NCBI GenBank assembly: GCA_050247235.1
Contig: JBFWUN010000010.1
Coordinates: forward strand, 1 to 64,000
DNA from: CAIKBL01 sp050247235
Lineage (GTDB): Bacteria > Pseudomonadota > Gammaproteobacteria > Ga0077536
Length of the DNA: 64,000 nt
Direction: 5' to 3'
The stretch's first letter is position 1, and each line of letters starts with the position of its first letter. A program made the position numbers and the translations under genes. Below the pieces are notes generated by a model. It searched no databases. It had not been told where the DNA came from and saw only the letters and a program-made list of their open reading frames with translations. Positions 35,808-45,265 of the stretch are shown piece after piece.

Positions 35808-35824
35808 CGTCCCGGGGAGCCCGC

Positions 35825-36391
35825 ATGCCCGTCAAAGCCGATTCGTGGATCCGTCGCATGGCGCGCGACGCCCGCATGATCGAACCGTTCGAGTCCGCCC
35901 AGGTCCGCACGGTGGAAGGCCGCCGCGTGATCTCGTACGGCACGTCGAGCTACGGTTACGACATCCGCTGCGCGCCTGAATTCAAGGTCTTCACGAACAT
36001 CAACTCGGCAATCGTCGACCCGAAGAACTTCGACCCCGACAGCTTTGTCGACGTGAACGCGGACGTCTGCATCATCCCGCCGAACTCGTTCGCGCTCGCC
36101 CGCACCGTCGAGTATTTCCGGATTCCGCGTAACGTGCTGACCATCTGCCTCGGCAAGTCGACGTACGCGCGATGCGGGATCATCGTGAACGTGACGCCGC
36201 TGGAACCGGAGTGGGAAGGTCACGTGACCTTGGAGTTCTCCAACACGACCACCCTGCCCGCCAAGATCTATGCGAACGAAGGGGTCGCGCAGGTCATCTT
36301 CCTGGAGTCGGACGAGCCCTGCGAGGTTTCGTACCGGGATCGCGGCGGGAAGTACCAGGCACAGACCGGGGTGACCCTGCCGCGCGCCTGA
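35825..36391 (+). CDS. dcd: dCTP deaminase
   Basis: Trimeric enzyme that deaminates dCTP to dUTP, feeding dTTP synthesis. The 188-residue product matches the family throughout: SYGYDIRCAPEFKVF, CLGKSTYARCGIIVNVTPLEPEWEGHVTLEFSNTT with the catalytic Glu, and YANEGVAQVIFLE. Start ATG gives MPVKADSWIRRMA. It is 17 bp after apbC, so probably in the same transcript, and convergent with tusA. Confidence 0.97.
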   Translation: MPVKADSWIRRMARDARMIEPFESAQVRTVEGRRVISYGTSSYGYDIRCAPEFKVFTNINSAIVDPKNFDPDSFVDVNADVCIIPPNSFALARTVEYFRIPRNVLTICLGKSTYARCGIIVNVTPLEPEWEGHVTLEFSNTTTLPAKIYANEGVAQVIFLESDEPCEVSYRDRGGKYQAQTGVTLPRA

Positions 36392-36409
36392 GGCGCGCCG
36401 CGCCGCGGC

Positions 36410-36682
36410 TCAGGCCGGGTGCGCGACGTCCGCGCCTCCCTTCGTCAGGATCACGTGATACACGTCGTCGATGCGTTCGGCGAACTCCACCCGGTGCCCC
36501 GCTTCGGCGGCGTAGGCCCGCAGATCGCGCAAGGTGTTCGGGTCAGTCGCGGCGAGATACACGCGCGCGCCCTGCGCGATTCGCGCGAGCGCTTTCTTGG
36601 TCTTCAGCAATGGCAGCGGGCACTTCAACCCGGTCGCGATGACTTCTTCGGCACACCCCGCACGCAGCGCGTCGAACTCCAT
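36410..36682 (-). CDS. tusA: TusA-family sulfurtransferase
   Basis: A 90-residue sulfur-carrier protein of the TusA/SirA fold. The key motif is ATGLKCPLPLLKTKKAL, whose cysteine carries persulfide sulfur in the family's CPxPxxxxK pattern. These proteins pass sulfur for tRNA thiolation, molybdopterin or sulfur oxidation; which one is not decidable here. Its start codon overlaps the msrB stop by one base (TGATG), suggesting coupling with msrB. Confidence 0.9.
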   Translation of the reverse strand: MEFDALRAGCAEEVIATGLKCPLPLLKTKKALARIAQGARVYLAATDPNTLRDLRAYAAEAGHRVEFAERIDDVYHVILTKGGADVAHPA

Positions 36683-37080
36683 CAGCCGTCGCGCTCCTTC
36701 AGCGACAGCGACACCGAGTTGATGCAGTAACGCAGCCCGGTGGGCGCCGGGCCGTCGGGGAATACATGACCGAGGTGCGCATCGCACTGGGCGCACAACA
36801 CCTCCACCCGCACCATGCCGTGGCTGTGATCCTCGCGGGTCGCGACGTTCGATTCGTCGGCAGGTTCCCAGAAGCTCGGCCAGCCGCTGCCGGAGTTGTA
36901 CTTCTGCGCGGAATCGAACAGTCGTGCGCCGCAGCACTTGCACCGGTACTCACCGTCCGTCTTGCATTCGTTGTACTCGCCGGTGAACGGTCGTTCGGTG
37001 GCCTGTTCACGGCAGACCGCGAATTCCATCGGGGTCAGTTGCGCGCGCCATTCGGTCTCTGACTTTCGAACCTTGCTCAT
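36682..37080 (-). CDS. msrB: Peptide-methionine (R)-S-oxide reductase
   Basis: Repairs methionine-R-sulfoxide in oxidised proteins. The 132-residue product has both zinc CxxC pairs (CKCCGARLF and CAQCDAHLGHVF). The substrate motif is GSGWPSFWEP, and the catalytic cysteine is in GLRYCINSVSL. Start ATG gives MSKVRKSETEW. It is cytoplasmic, with no signal peptide, and is coupled to tusA. Confidence 0.97.
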   Translation of the reverse strand: MSKVRKSETEWRAQLTPMEFAVCREQATERPFTGEYNECKTDGEYRCKCCGARLFDSAQKYNSGSGWPSFWEPADESNVATREDHSHGMVRVEVLCAQCDAHLGHVFPDGPAPTGLRYCINSVSLSLKERDG

Positions 37081-37172
37081 CGCTCTCCTCCCGGCGCATG
37101 TGCCCATAAACTTCGTGGCCGCTGCTGCCGCTATGTATGAGGGATAAAATCTATCTCGTTGAAAGGACTGCA

Positions 37173-37955
37173 ATGGACGCTATTATAGCCACCGAGCGGC
37201 CGGCCTCCGTCCGGCCTCATCGCCGCAGCGCCCCCGGGAGCGAGGATAGAGGGAGACTGACCTTGAGAGTAGCTCTGCTGGAAGACGATCAGGATCAGGC
37301 CAATCTCTTCCTGGAGTGGCTCCGCAATGCAGGCCACAGCTGCGAGCATTTCAAGTCCGGCAAGCAGTTCGTCCGCAGCATCAAGCATGACAGCTACGAC
37401 GCGCTGATCCTGGACTGGATGATCCCCGACATGGACGGCTACGAAGTCCTGGGCTGGGTGCGCCAGAACTTCGAGTGGCCGATTCCGATCCTGTTCGTGA
37501 CGGCCCGTGACAAGGAAGACGACATCGTCCGCGCGCTCGAGCAGGGTGCCGACGACTACATCGTCAAGCCGGCCAAGCAGCGTGAGCTTCTCGCGCGGAT
37601 CGCGGCGGTGGCGCGCCGCGTCGCGACCGTCGACGAGGGCCAGACGCTGATCGACTTTCCGCCCTTCCAGATCGATCTCAACAACCACGAGATCCGCAAG
37701 GACGGCCAGCGCATCGAGGTGACACAGAAGGAATACGAACTTGTCGTGTTCCTGTTCCGGAACATCGGTCGCGTGCTGTCGCGCGCCCATATCCTCGAAA
37801 GCGTGTGGGGACGCAACCCGGACATCAATACCCGCACGGTGGATACCCACGTCAGCCGCATCCGCACCAAGCTTGCGCTGTCGGCCGAGATGGGATGGAA
37901 GCTATCCTCGATCTACCAGCACGGGTATCGTCTCGAGCGTCTGACCGCCTCCTGA
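37173..37955 (+). CDS. OmpR-family response regulator (orphan)
   Basis: DNA-binding response regulator. The receiver domain has the acidic pair in VALLEDDQDQ, the phospho-acceptor Asp in ALILDWMIPDMDGYEV, and the conserved Lys in DYIVKPAKQREL. The C-terminal winged helix is OmpR/PhoB type (EYELVVFLFRNIGRVLSR, INTRTVDTHVSRIRTKL). Two starts are credible. ATG 37173 follows AAAGGA and adds a 30-residue basic leader. TTG 37263 follows AGGGAG and starts right at the receiver. No histidine kinase is adjacent. Confidence 0.9.
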   Translation: MDAIIATERPASVRPHRRSAPGSEDRGRLTLRVALLEDDQDQANLFLEWLRNAGHSCEHFKSGKQFVRSIKHDSYDALILDWMIPDMDGYEVLGWVRQNFEWPIPILFVTARDKEDDIVRALEQGADDYIVKPAKQRELLARIAAVARRVATVDEGQTLIDFPPFQIDLNNHEIRKDGQRIEVTQKEYELVVFLFRNIGRVLSRAHILESVWGRNPDINTRTVDTHVSRIRTKLALSAEMGWKLSSIYQHGYRLERLTAS

Positions 37956-38132
37956 TCCGGGACCTGGGGGCCGAATTCCCCAACAGCCCGAAGGGTTGGC
38001 CCGCCGCAAGCGCATTCCCGCGCGATCGCGTTCGGTAGTGCCGCTGCGGCGCGTGGGCTAAGATCGCCCCGCGCCGGTCATGCCGCGGATCTCGTGGCCC
38101 CGGTCATCGCCCCGATTACGGATGCACCCACC

Positions 38133-39386
38133 ATGAGCACATGTCCGTTTGTCACGCGCCGCCACAGCGTCGGCGTGAAGGTCGGCGCCATCACGATTGG
38201 CGGCGACCACCCGATCGTCGTGCAATCGATGACGAACACCGACACGGCGGACGTCTCCGCGACGACCAGGCAGGTCCAGCAGCTGGCGGCTGCCGGATCC
38301 GAACTGGTGCGCATCACGGTCAACACCGAGGAGGCCGCGGACGCGGTACCGCGGATCCGCGATCGGCTCGACGCACTCGGCTGCCGCGTGCCGCTGATCG
38401 GCGACTTCCACTACAACGGACATCTCCTGCTCACCAGGTACCCGGCGTGTGCCGAAGCGCTGGCGAAGTACCGCATCAACCCCGGCAACGTGGGCTTCGG
38501 ACGCAAGCGCGACGTGCAGTTCTCCACGATGATCGAGGTGGCGATCGCGCGGGACAAGCCGGTACGCATCGGGGTCAACTGGGGCAGCCTGGACCCCGCG
38601 CTGATCGCGAAGAGGATGGACGAGAATGCGCAACGCCCCGCGCCACTGAGCGCCGCCGAGGTCACCCGCGAGGCACTGATCGAATCCGCGCTCGCGAGCG
38701 CCGGCAAAGCGGAGGAACTGGGGCTGCCGCGCGATCGCATCGTGCTGTCCTGCAAGGTCAGCGGCGTGCAGGACCTGATCGCGGTGTACGGTGAACTCGC
38801 CGGCCGCTGCGACTACGCGTTGCACCTCGGACTGACGGAGGCCGGGATGGGCTCGAAGGGCATCGTGGCTTCGACGGCCGGGATGGCGATCCTGCTGCAG
38901 CAGGGCATCGGCGACACCATCCGGGTATCGCTGACGCCGGAACCGGGCGGCGAGCGCACGAAGGAAGTCATCGTTGCGCAGGAAATCCTGCAGACCATGG
39001 GACTGCGATCGTTCACACCGCTGGTCACCGCGTGTCCCGGTTGCGGTCGCACCACGAGTACGGTGTTCCAGGAGCTCGCGGAAGACATCCAGGCCTACGT
39101 GCGCACGCAGATGCCGATCTGGCGGGCGCAGTACCCGGGTGTCGAGGACATGACACTCGCGGTCATGGGCTGCATCGTGAACGGACCGGGCGAGAGCAAG
39201 CATGCCAACATCGGGATCAGCCTGCCCGGCACCGGGGAGTCCCCGTCCGCGCCGGTGTTCATCGATGGCGAGAAGGTGACGACGCTCCGCGGCGACAACA
39301 TCGCCGTGGAATTCAAGAACATCCTCGACGACTACGTGAAATCCCACTACGGCGCCGGTCGCCCGGTCTCCGCCGCGCACGCCTGA
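38133..39386 (+). CDS. ispG: 4-hydroxy-3-methylbut-2-en-1-yl diphosphate synthase
   Basis: Fe-S enzyme of the MEP pathway that converts MEcPP to HMBPP. The 417-residue product shows VQSMTNTDTADVSAT, the RINPGNVG segment and the 4Fe-4S cysteines in TACPGCGRTTSTVF and GCIVNGPGESKHANIGISLPG. It is the long proteobacterial form with an insertion before the Fe-S domain. Start ATG gives MSTCPFVTRRHS. Together with dxs it gives two of the MEP genes in this window; mpl follows after 7 bp. Confidence 0.97.
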   Translation: MSTCPFVTRRHSVGVKVGAITIGGDHPIVVQSMTNTDTADVSATTRQVQQLAAAGSELVRITVNTEEAADAVPRIRDRLDALGCRVPLIGDFHYNGHLLLTRYPACAEALAKYRINPGNVGFGRKRDVQFSTMIEVAIARDKPVRIGVNWGSLDPALIAKRMDENAQRPAPLSAAEVTREALIESALASAGKAEELGLPRDRIVLSCKVSGVQDLIAVYGELAGRCDYALHLGLTEAGMGSKGIVASTAGMAILLQQGIGDTIRVSLTPEPGGERTKEVIVAQEILQTMGLRSFTPLVTACPGCGRTTSTVFQELAEDIQAYVRTQMPIWRAQYPGVEDMTLAVMGCIVNGPGESKHANIGISLPGTGESPSAPVFIDGEKVTTLRGDNIAVEFKNILDDYVKSHYGAGRPVSAAHA

Positions 39387-39393
39387 TCCGCCG

Positions 39394-40803
39394 GTGACGC
39401 CCCCGGGCACGCCTCGCGCGGACCGCGCGGAAACCGCTTCCGCACGGAGACCCCACGTGCACGTGCTGGGGATCTGCGGCACGTTCATGGCAGGGCTCGC
39501 CTGCCTTGCGCACGAGCTGGGGCACCATGTCACCGGTTCCGACCAGAACGTCTACCCTCCCATGAGCGATTTCCTGGCCGCGGCTGGCATCGGCATCCGT
39601 CCCGGCTGGGATCCGGCGCACCTGGACCCGCGACCGGATCTCGTGGTGATCGGCAACGCGCTGAGCCGCGGGAACCCGCTGGTCGAAGCGGTGCTCGATC
39701 TCGGCCTGCCCTATACGTCGGGACCGGAATGGCTCGCGCGCCACGTGCTGCCGGGTCGTCACGTGATCGCGGTCGCCGGGACGCATGGCAAGACCACGAC
39801 GTCGAGTCTCGTCGCCTGGATGCTCGAGCGCGCCGGTCATGCCCCCGGTTTCCTGATCGGCGGCATCCCCGAGAACTTCGGACGGCCCGCCCGCCTCGGC
39901 ACCGGGGAGTGCTTCGTCATCGAGGCCGACGAGTACGACACCGCGTTCTTCGACAAGCGCTCCAAGTTCGTGCACTACCGACCGATGACGGCACTGCTGA
40001 ACAACCTGGAGTTCGACCACGCTGACATCTTTCCCGACCTCGCCGCGATCGAGACCCAGTTTCACCACCTGGTCCGGACGGTACCGGGACGCGGTACCGT
40101 GGTCTGGAATCGCGACGAGCCCGCGCTCGCCGCGACGCTCGCGCGCGGCGCGTGGAGCCGGCTGGTGACCTTCGGAACCGGGGACGAGGCTGCGTGGCAG
40201 CTGCGCGAACACGCACCCGGACACTACGCGGTGCGCGACCCGGATGGGCGGACGTTCCCGCTGCGAAGCCCGCTCGCGGGCCGGCACAACGCCCTGAACA
40301 CGCTTGCGGCACTCGCCACGGTGGACACCGTCGGGCTCGCCCCGGAGGCGGCGCTCCTCGGCCTGGATGGCTTTCTCAACGTGAAGCGCCGGTTGCAGGT
40401 CGTCGGCTCCGCCCGCGGGATCACCGTGTACGATGACTTCGCACATCACCCCACCGCCATCGCGGCAACCCTGCAGGCGCTGCGCGAACGGGTGGGATCG
40501 GGCCGTATCGTCGCGGTCCTGGAGCCGCGCTCGAACACGATGCGGATGGGCGTGATGAGCGCGCAACTCGCGCCGGCGCTCGCCGCCGCCGACACGAGCG
40601 TGATCTTCGCGCCGGCGGAACTTCGCTGGGACATCGGGGCGGCGACCGCCGCGCTCGGGGAACGCCGGCACGTATGCGAATCAGCCGCGGAACTGGTGGC
40701 GACGATCGCGCGGCTGGCGACGCCGGGCAGTCATGTCGTGATCATGAGCAACGGCGATTTCGGCGGTCTGCATCGCCAGCTGCTCGCGACGCTGGCAGCC
40801 TGA
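39394..40803 (+). CDS. mpl: UDP-N-acetylmuramate:L-Ala-gamma-D-Glu-meso-diaminopimelate ligase
   Basis: Murein-recycling ligase that attaches recovered tripeptide to UDP-MurNAc. The 469-residue Mur-ligase has VHVLGICGTFMAGLA, the ATP loop AGTHGKTTTSSL, EADEYDTAFFDKRSKF (a signature separating Mpl from MurC) and DDFAHHPTAI. The start is GTG, placed where the Rossmann entry begins after a short tail. It follows ispG by 7 bp and is 2 bp before the LON-domain gene. Confidence 0.95.
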   Translation: MTPPGTPRADRAETASARRPHVHVLGICGTFMAGLACLAHELGHHVTGSDQNVYPPMSDFLAAAGIGIRPGWDPAHLDPRPDLVVIGNALSRGNPLVEAVLDLGLPYTSGPEWLARHVLPGRHVIAVAGTHGKTTTSSLVAWMLERAGHAPGFLIGGIPENFGRPARLGTGECFVIEADEYDTAFFDKRSKFVHYRPMTALLNNLEFDHADIFPDLAAIETQFHHLVRTVPGRGTVVWNRDEPALAATLARGAWSRLVTFGTGDEAAWQLREHAPGHYAVRDPDGRTFPLRSPLAGRHNALNTLAALATVDTVGLAPEAALLGLDGFLNVKRRLQVVGSARGITVYDDFAHHPTAIAATLQALRERVGSGRIVAVLEPRSNTMRMGVMSAQLAPALAAADTSVIFAPAELRWDIGAATAALGERRHVCESAAELVATIARLATPGSHVVIMSNGDFGGLHRQLLATLAA

Positions 40804-40805
40804 TC

Positions 40806-41420
40806 ATGATGGACACGGCGCCAGCCGGAACGCTCGCACTGTTTCCGCTGCACACGGTGCTGTTCCCGGGGGGCCTTCTCCCGCTCCAGATCTTCGAACC
40901 CCGTTACGTCGACCTCGTGCGCGCGTGTCTCGGGGGTCGCCGGAGTTTCGGCATCGTCGGCATCCGGGAGGGCCGTGAAGCCGGCACCGCCGCCATTCCG
41001 TTCGACACGGGGACGCACGCGGAGATCGTGGACTGGCGGCAGGGCGACAACGGGTTGCTGAACATCCTGGTGCGCGGCAGTCGGCGATTCCGGATCCTCG
41101 CGCAGCGCATCGCGCCCGACCAGCTGATCACCGCGGAGGTGGCATGGCTCGACCCGCCCGCGGCGCGCGCAACGGACGAGGAGTTCGACGAGTTGAAGGC
41201 GTTACTTCACAAACTCCTCGAACATCACGATGCAATTGACCGATTCGATCTGCTCACGGGCGCCACGCGGGCCGAGGTTGCATACCGCGTCGCCGAGCTG
41301 CTGCCACTGTCGACCATGGACAAGACCACGCTGCTCGCGATGCCCGATGACCGCGACCTGCTGCACGCAGTGCGCGCGGCGCTCGAACAATTGCTTGGCG
41401 CCCGCCCGTCCCTGCATTGA
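40806..41420 (+). CDS. LON substrate-binding-domain protein
   Basis: A 204-residue protein consisting only of the LON N-terminal (substrate-binding) domain, without ATPase or protease parts. Family pattern: LALFPLHTVLFPGGLLPLQIFEPRYVDLV, SFGIVGIREG, NILVRGSRRFRI and a helical tail. Such proteins are common and of unknown function. ATG 40806 or 40809 may start; an open frame upstream overlaps mpl and is ignored. It follows mpl by 2 bp. Confidence 0.88.
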   Translation: MMDTAPAGTLALFPLHTVLFPGGLLPLQIFEPRYVDLVRACLGGRRSFGIVGIREGREAGTAAIPFDTGTHAEIVDWRQGDNGLLNILVRGSRRFRILAQRIAPDQLITAEVAWLDPPAARATDEEFDELKALLHKLLEHHDAIDRFDLLTGATRAEVAYRVAELLPLSTMDKTTLLAMPDDRDLLHAVRAALEQLLGARPSLH

Positions 41421-41522
41421 CTGATGCACGCGTCGACGCCACGACGCGGGTTCGTCGGTTGAACGCACCATGGACATGTGCGATTTTACGCGCACGCTGG
41501 CGAAGCCGCCGCATCAGGCTCG

Positions 41523-43751
41523 ATGCCAAGAAGAACATACCTCTTACTCACGCTGTTACTGTGCACACGGACCGCGAACGCCCTTCCCGAGGAACGGACA
41601 ACGGAAGAGTACTGGTGGTTGTGTCCGGTCGATCGGAGTGTGCCGGTCCGCCCGCAGTTTTCCAGTGAAGGGCTCGCACCCGGCAGCACGGAGGTCCGGG
41701 CCGATTCCGCGCGCGTCGTGGACAACGAGAGCACGTTCTTCGCCGGCGACGTGGAACTCATCCGGGACCACGCGGCCGTCGCAGCCGAAGAAATCACTTA
41801 CGACCAGGCAGTCGGCCGGGGCAACGCAGAGGGCAACGTCTTCATCTGGGATCGCGCGTTTCTCTGGCGCGGCGAACGCGCGCTGTTCAATTTCGACGAC
41901 GAGCTGACCCGCCTCGAAGCCGGACGCTACTGGCTGGTCGACCGCCAGGGCCGCGGCCGTGCGCGGCTCATCAAGAACGACAGCTACGCCAACATCACGC
42001 GGTTGACCGGCGTCGAATACACAACCTGCCCGCGCAACGCCGAAACCTGGAAGTTCTCGGCCTCGAAGATCAAGCTGGACCACGATCTCGACCGCGGCTA
42101 CGCGACGAATGCGCTGCTGAAGGTTCGCGGCGTCCCCGTGTTCTACCTGCCGTACATCAATTTTCCGCTCAGCGGCAAGCGCAAGTCAGGACTGCTGCCG
42201 CCGACGCTCGGCAACCGCAGCGAGTCCGGGTTCGATATCCAGGTTCCCATCTACTGGAACATTGCGCCGGAGCAGGACGCGACGTTCATCCCGCGCATCA
42301 TCGCGGACCGCGGCGAGATGCTTGGCGGCGAGTACCGCTACATGGGACGCGAGTTCCGCAGCGAGATCGATTTCACCTACCTGCCCGGGGACAAACTCGC
42401 GGACGGCGAGGACCGCTCTTCCGTCGCGTTCACGCACCAGCATTACTACGCGAACCGCCACGGATTCGTGAACGCACTGATCCAGAACGTGTCCGACGCG
42501 CAGTACTTCGAGGACTTCGGCAACAGCCTCAGCGTGACCAGCCAGCGCTTCCTCGATCGCCGCATCGAAACGACTTACGCAGACAGCAACGTCTGGGCGT
42601 ACGGCATTCTGCAGAGCTACCAGAATATCGACGACTCGATTCCCGGGCGGTTCAGTCCCTATCGGCGCGTCCCGCAGCTGCTTGCCCAGACGCTGTTTCC
42701 CCAGCGCCACCTCGTGCCGCATTTCGCTGCCCTGTCCGAGTTCACGTACTTCGATCGCGACGACAGTGTGACCGGATCCCGCATTCACCTGGAACCCACC
42801 GTCTCGCTGCCGTTCATCAAGCCGTGGGCGTATATCCGGCCCGCGCTCGGCGTGAAGATGACGAATTACATGCTGACGAACTCGGGACCGTTCGACGACC
42901 AGGAGACACGCGCGGTGCCCGTGGTCAGCCTCGACAGCCAGTTCTTCCTGGAACGCCGCTTCAGGTTCTGGGGAGAACGCATGCTGCAGACGCTCGAACC
43001 GCGCGCGTACTACCTGCTGGTTCCGAAGGTGGACCAGGATGATTACCCGGTGTTCGACTCCGGCCTGTTCGACCTGTCGTTCATCAACCTCTTCCGCGAC
43101 AACCGATTCGCCGGCTACGACCGGGTCGGGGATGCGAACCAGTTGACGCTTGCGGTCACCACCCGTCACTTCAGCCTGAACTCGGGACGCCAGCTGTTTC
43201 GCACGAGCATTGGCCAGATTTACTACTTCCGCGATCGCGATATCAATGTACCCGGTGTCATCACCCAGGACAGCAGCACGTCTGAATTGCTCGGCGAATT
43301 CGCAACCAACCTCACCGAGGACTGGTCCGCGCGTGCCACCTTGCAGTGGGACCCGGATCTGAACCAGACGAACAAGTCGGCAATTTCAGTACGCTATGCG
43401 CCGCGCGACGGTACGGTCATCAACGTTGCGTATCGGCAGCGCCGTGCGCTCACGGACATCGAGCAGACCGACGTCGCATTTCGAATCCCGATGACCGAGA
43501 GCCTGAGCCTGGTGGGACGGTGGGCGTACTCACTACAGAGCCAGCAGGCGCTGGAAGTCGTGGGCGGGCTCGAGTACGAGAGCTGTTGCTGGGGCATCCG
43601 GATCCTGAGCCGCCGGTTCATCCGCAACGTCGAGGGAGAATTCGACAACGCCATCTTCATGCAGGCGGAGTTCAAGGGACTGGGCGGGTTCGGGCGCTCC
43701 GCCGCGTCGTTCCTGCGCAGAAGCATCCCCGGTTACGAACCGCTGTTCTGA
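41523..43751 (+). CDS. lptD: LPS-assembly outer-membrane protein LptD
   Basis: Outer-membrane beta-barrel that inserts LPS into the outer leaflet together with LptE. The product of about 742 residues has a signal peptide (to about …TANA). An OstA-like jellyroll follows (VRADSARVVDNESTFFAGDVELIRDHAAVAAEEITYD). After it comes the conserved VPVFYLPYINFPLSGKRKSG lead into the barrel, and the C-terminus has the VGGLEYESCCWGIRILSRR motif with the CC pair. A GTG at 41478 would add 15 residues before the signal peptide; ATG 41523 is preferred. It heads the lptD-surA-pdxA-rsmA series. Confidence 0.95.
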   Translation: MPRRTYLLLTLLLCTRTANALPEERTTEEYWWLCPVDRSVPVRPQFSSEGLAPGSTEVRADSARVVDNESTFFAGDVELIRDHAAVAAEEITYDQAVGRGNAEGNVFIWDRAFLWRGERALFNFDDELTRLEAGRYWLVDRQGRGRARLIKNDSYANITRLTGVEYTTCPRNAETWKFSASKIKLDHDLDRGYATNALLKVRGVPVFYLPYINFPLSGKRKSGLLPPTLGNRSESGFDIQVPIYWNIAPEQDATFIPRIIADRGEMLGGEYRYMGREFRSEIDFTYLPGDKLADGEDRSSVAFTHQHYYANRHGFVNALIQNVSDAQYFEDFGNSLSVTSQRFLDRRIETTYADSNVWAYGILQSYQNIDDSIPGRFSPYRRVPQLLAQTLFPQRHLVPHFAALSEFTYFDRDDSVTGSRIHLEPTVSLPFIKPWAYIRPALGVKMTNYMLTNSGPFDDQETRAVPVVSLDSQFFLERRFRFWGERMLQTLEPRAYYLLVPKVDQDDYPVFDSGLFDLSFINLFRDNRFAGYDRVGDANQLTLAVTTRHFSLNSGRQLFRTSIGQIYYFRDRDINVPGVITQDSSTSELLGEFATNLTEDWSARATLQWDPDLNQTNKSAISVRYAPRDGTVINVAYRQRRALTDIEQTDVAFRIPMTESLSLVGRWAYSLQSQQALEVVGGLEYESCCWGIRILSRRFIRNVEGEFDNAIFMQAEFKGLGGFGRSAASFLRRSIPGYEPLF

Positions 43752-43987
43752 CCGCGCGAGTCAGCCACCGTTCATATTGAGCCACGCGATGCAACGACAG
43801 GACCCATTGCCCGGTTTTGGGTTTAGAATCCCCGGGCCTGGTGAAGTACATGGTTGAAGCGCCCCCTGCGCACGATCCGCTCAGTCAGGTTGCAGCGTCC
43901 AACGGCGCACCTCCGAATCCACACCGGCGCCGGCGCATGCGGCTGGCGCCGCGCACCCGACGGGTACGCCCAACGATAGTGACGACG

Positions 43988-45265
43988 ATGTTCTGCAGAC
44001 CGCTGTTGACCCTCCTCCTGCTGCTGACCTGCGCGACGACGTACGCCGCGGAGCTCGATCGCATCATCGCGGTCGTCGATGACGACGTGGTGATGCGCAG
44101 CGAGCTCGATGCGATGTTGAGCCGCGTACGCGGAGAACTGCGCGAGCGCGGCGCACAGGTCCCTCCTTCGTCGGTTCTCGAGCGGCAGGTGATGGAACGC
44201 CTGATCCTGCAGAAGATCCAGCTCCAGCTGGCGGAACAGGCCGGCGTGGAAGTCACGGAGGAAAACCTCGACCGCGCCATCCAGGACATCGCGGACAAGA
44301 ACAACCTGACCATTCCGCAATTCCAGAATATCCTCGCCAACGAGGGCTACGAGTTCGAACGCTTCCGCGAGGACATCCGGCAGGAAATCCTGTTGTCCAA
44401 GCTCCGACGCGAGGAAGTCGACCGTCGCATCCAGGTGACGGATCGGGAAATCGAGAACGAGTTGAAGATCGCCGGTGACGGCAAGCAGGACGACAACGAG
44501 TATCACATCGCGCACATTCTCGTCTCGATCCCGTCCAGCGCCTCGGACGCGGAACGGCGCAGGGCCGAGGAGAAGGCCCAGGAAGTCGCGGATCGCCTCG
44601 CGGAAGGCACCGATTTCGGCGACGTCGCACTCGCGATGTCCGATGCACAGGACGCGCTGGACAAGGGCGATCTCGGCTGGCGGAAGATCGACGAGATCCC
44701 GAGCGTGTTCTCGGCCACCGTGCGCCAGCTGCAGGTCGATCAGCACAGCGACATGATCCGGAGCCCGAGCGGCTATCACTTCGTCAAGCTGCTCGGCACC
44801 CGCGGCGGGGAACAGGTGCTGGTGGAACAGACCAAGGTCCGCCACATCCTCATCACGCCGAACGAGCTCGTGGACGAGGCGGCCGCGATCGAGCGGTTGC
44901 GCCAGCTGCGCCTGCGGCTGGAGAGCGGCGACGATTTCGCGGCGATCGCGCGGACACATTCCGACGACCGCGGCTCCGCGCTGCAGGGGGGGGATCTCGG
45001 CTGGGTGAGCCCGGGCCAGATGGTCCCCGAATTCGAGGAAGTGATGCAGGCGACCGACAAGAATCAGATCAGCGCGCCGTTTCGCAGCGAGTACGGCTGG
45101 CACCTCCTGCAGGTGCTGGACCGACGCTCCTACGACGGCACGGACGAAGTGCGGCGCGCCAAGGCGCGGGAAGCGATCCTGTCCCGCAAGCGCGAAGAGG
45201 CGTACCAGGAGTGGCAGCGGCGACTGCGCGACGAAGCCTATGTCGAACTCCGCCTCGACGAGTAG
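43988..45265 (+). CDS. surA: Periplasmic chaperone and peptidyl-prolyl isomerase SurA
   Basis: Escorts outer-membrane proteins, including LptD, to the Bam machine. The 425-residue product has a signal peptide (MFCRPLLTLLLLLTCATTYA), an N-terminal chaperone domain (RIIAVVDDDVVMRSELDAML), and two parvulin domains. These start at EYHIAHILVSIP and KVRHILITPNE, each with a GDLGW motif. The ATG at the signal peptide was chosen; a 57-residue open extension has no support. It overlaps pdxA by 26 bp. Confidence 0.95.
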   Translation: MFCRPLLTLLLLLTCATTYAAELDRIIAVVDDDVVMRSELDAMLSRVRGELRERGAQVPPSSVLERQVMERLILQKIQLQLAEQAGVEVTEENLDRAIQDIADKNNLTIPQFQNILANEGYEFERFREDIRQEILLSKLRREEVDRRIQVTDREIENELKIAGDGKQDDNEYHIAHILVSIPSSASDAERRRAEEKAQEVADRLAEGTDFGDVALAMSDAQDALDKGDLGWRKIDEIPSVFSATVRQLQVDQHSDMIRSPSGYHFVKLLGTRGGEQVLVEQTKVRHILITPNELVDEAAAIERLRQLRLRLESGDDFAAIARTHSDDRGSALQGGDLGWVSPGQMVPEFEEVMQATDKNQISAPFRSEYGWHLLQVLDRRSYDGTDEVRRAKAREAILSRKREEAYQEWQRRLRDEAYVELRLDE

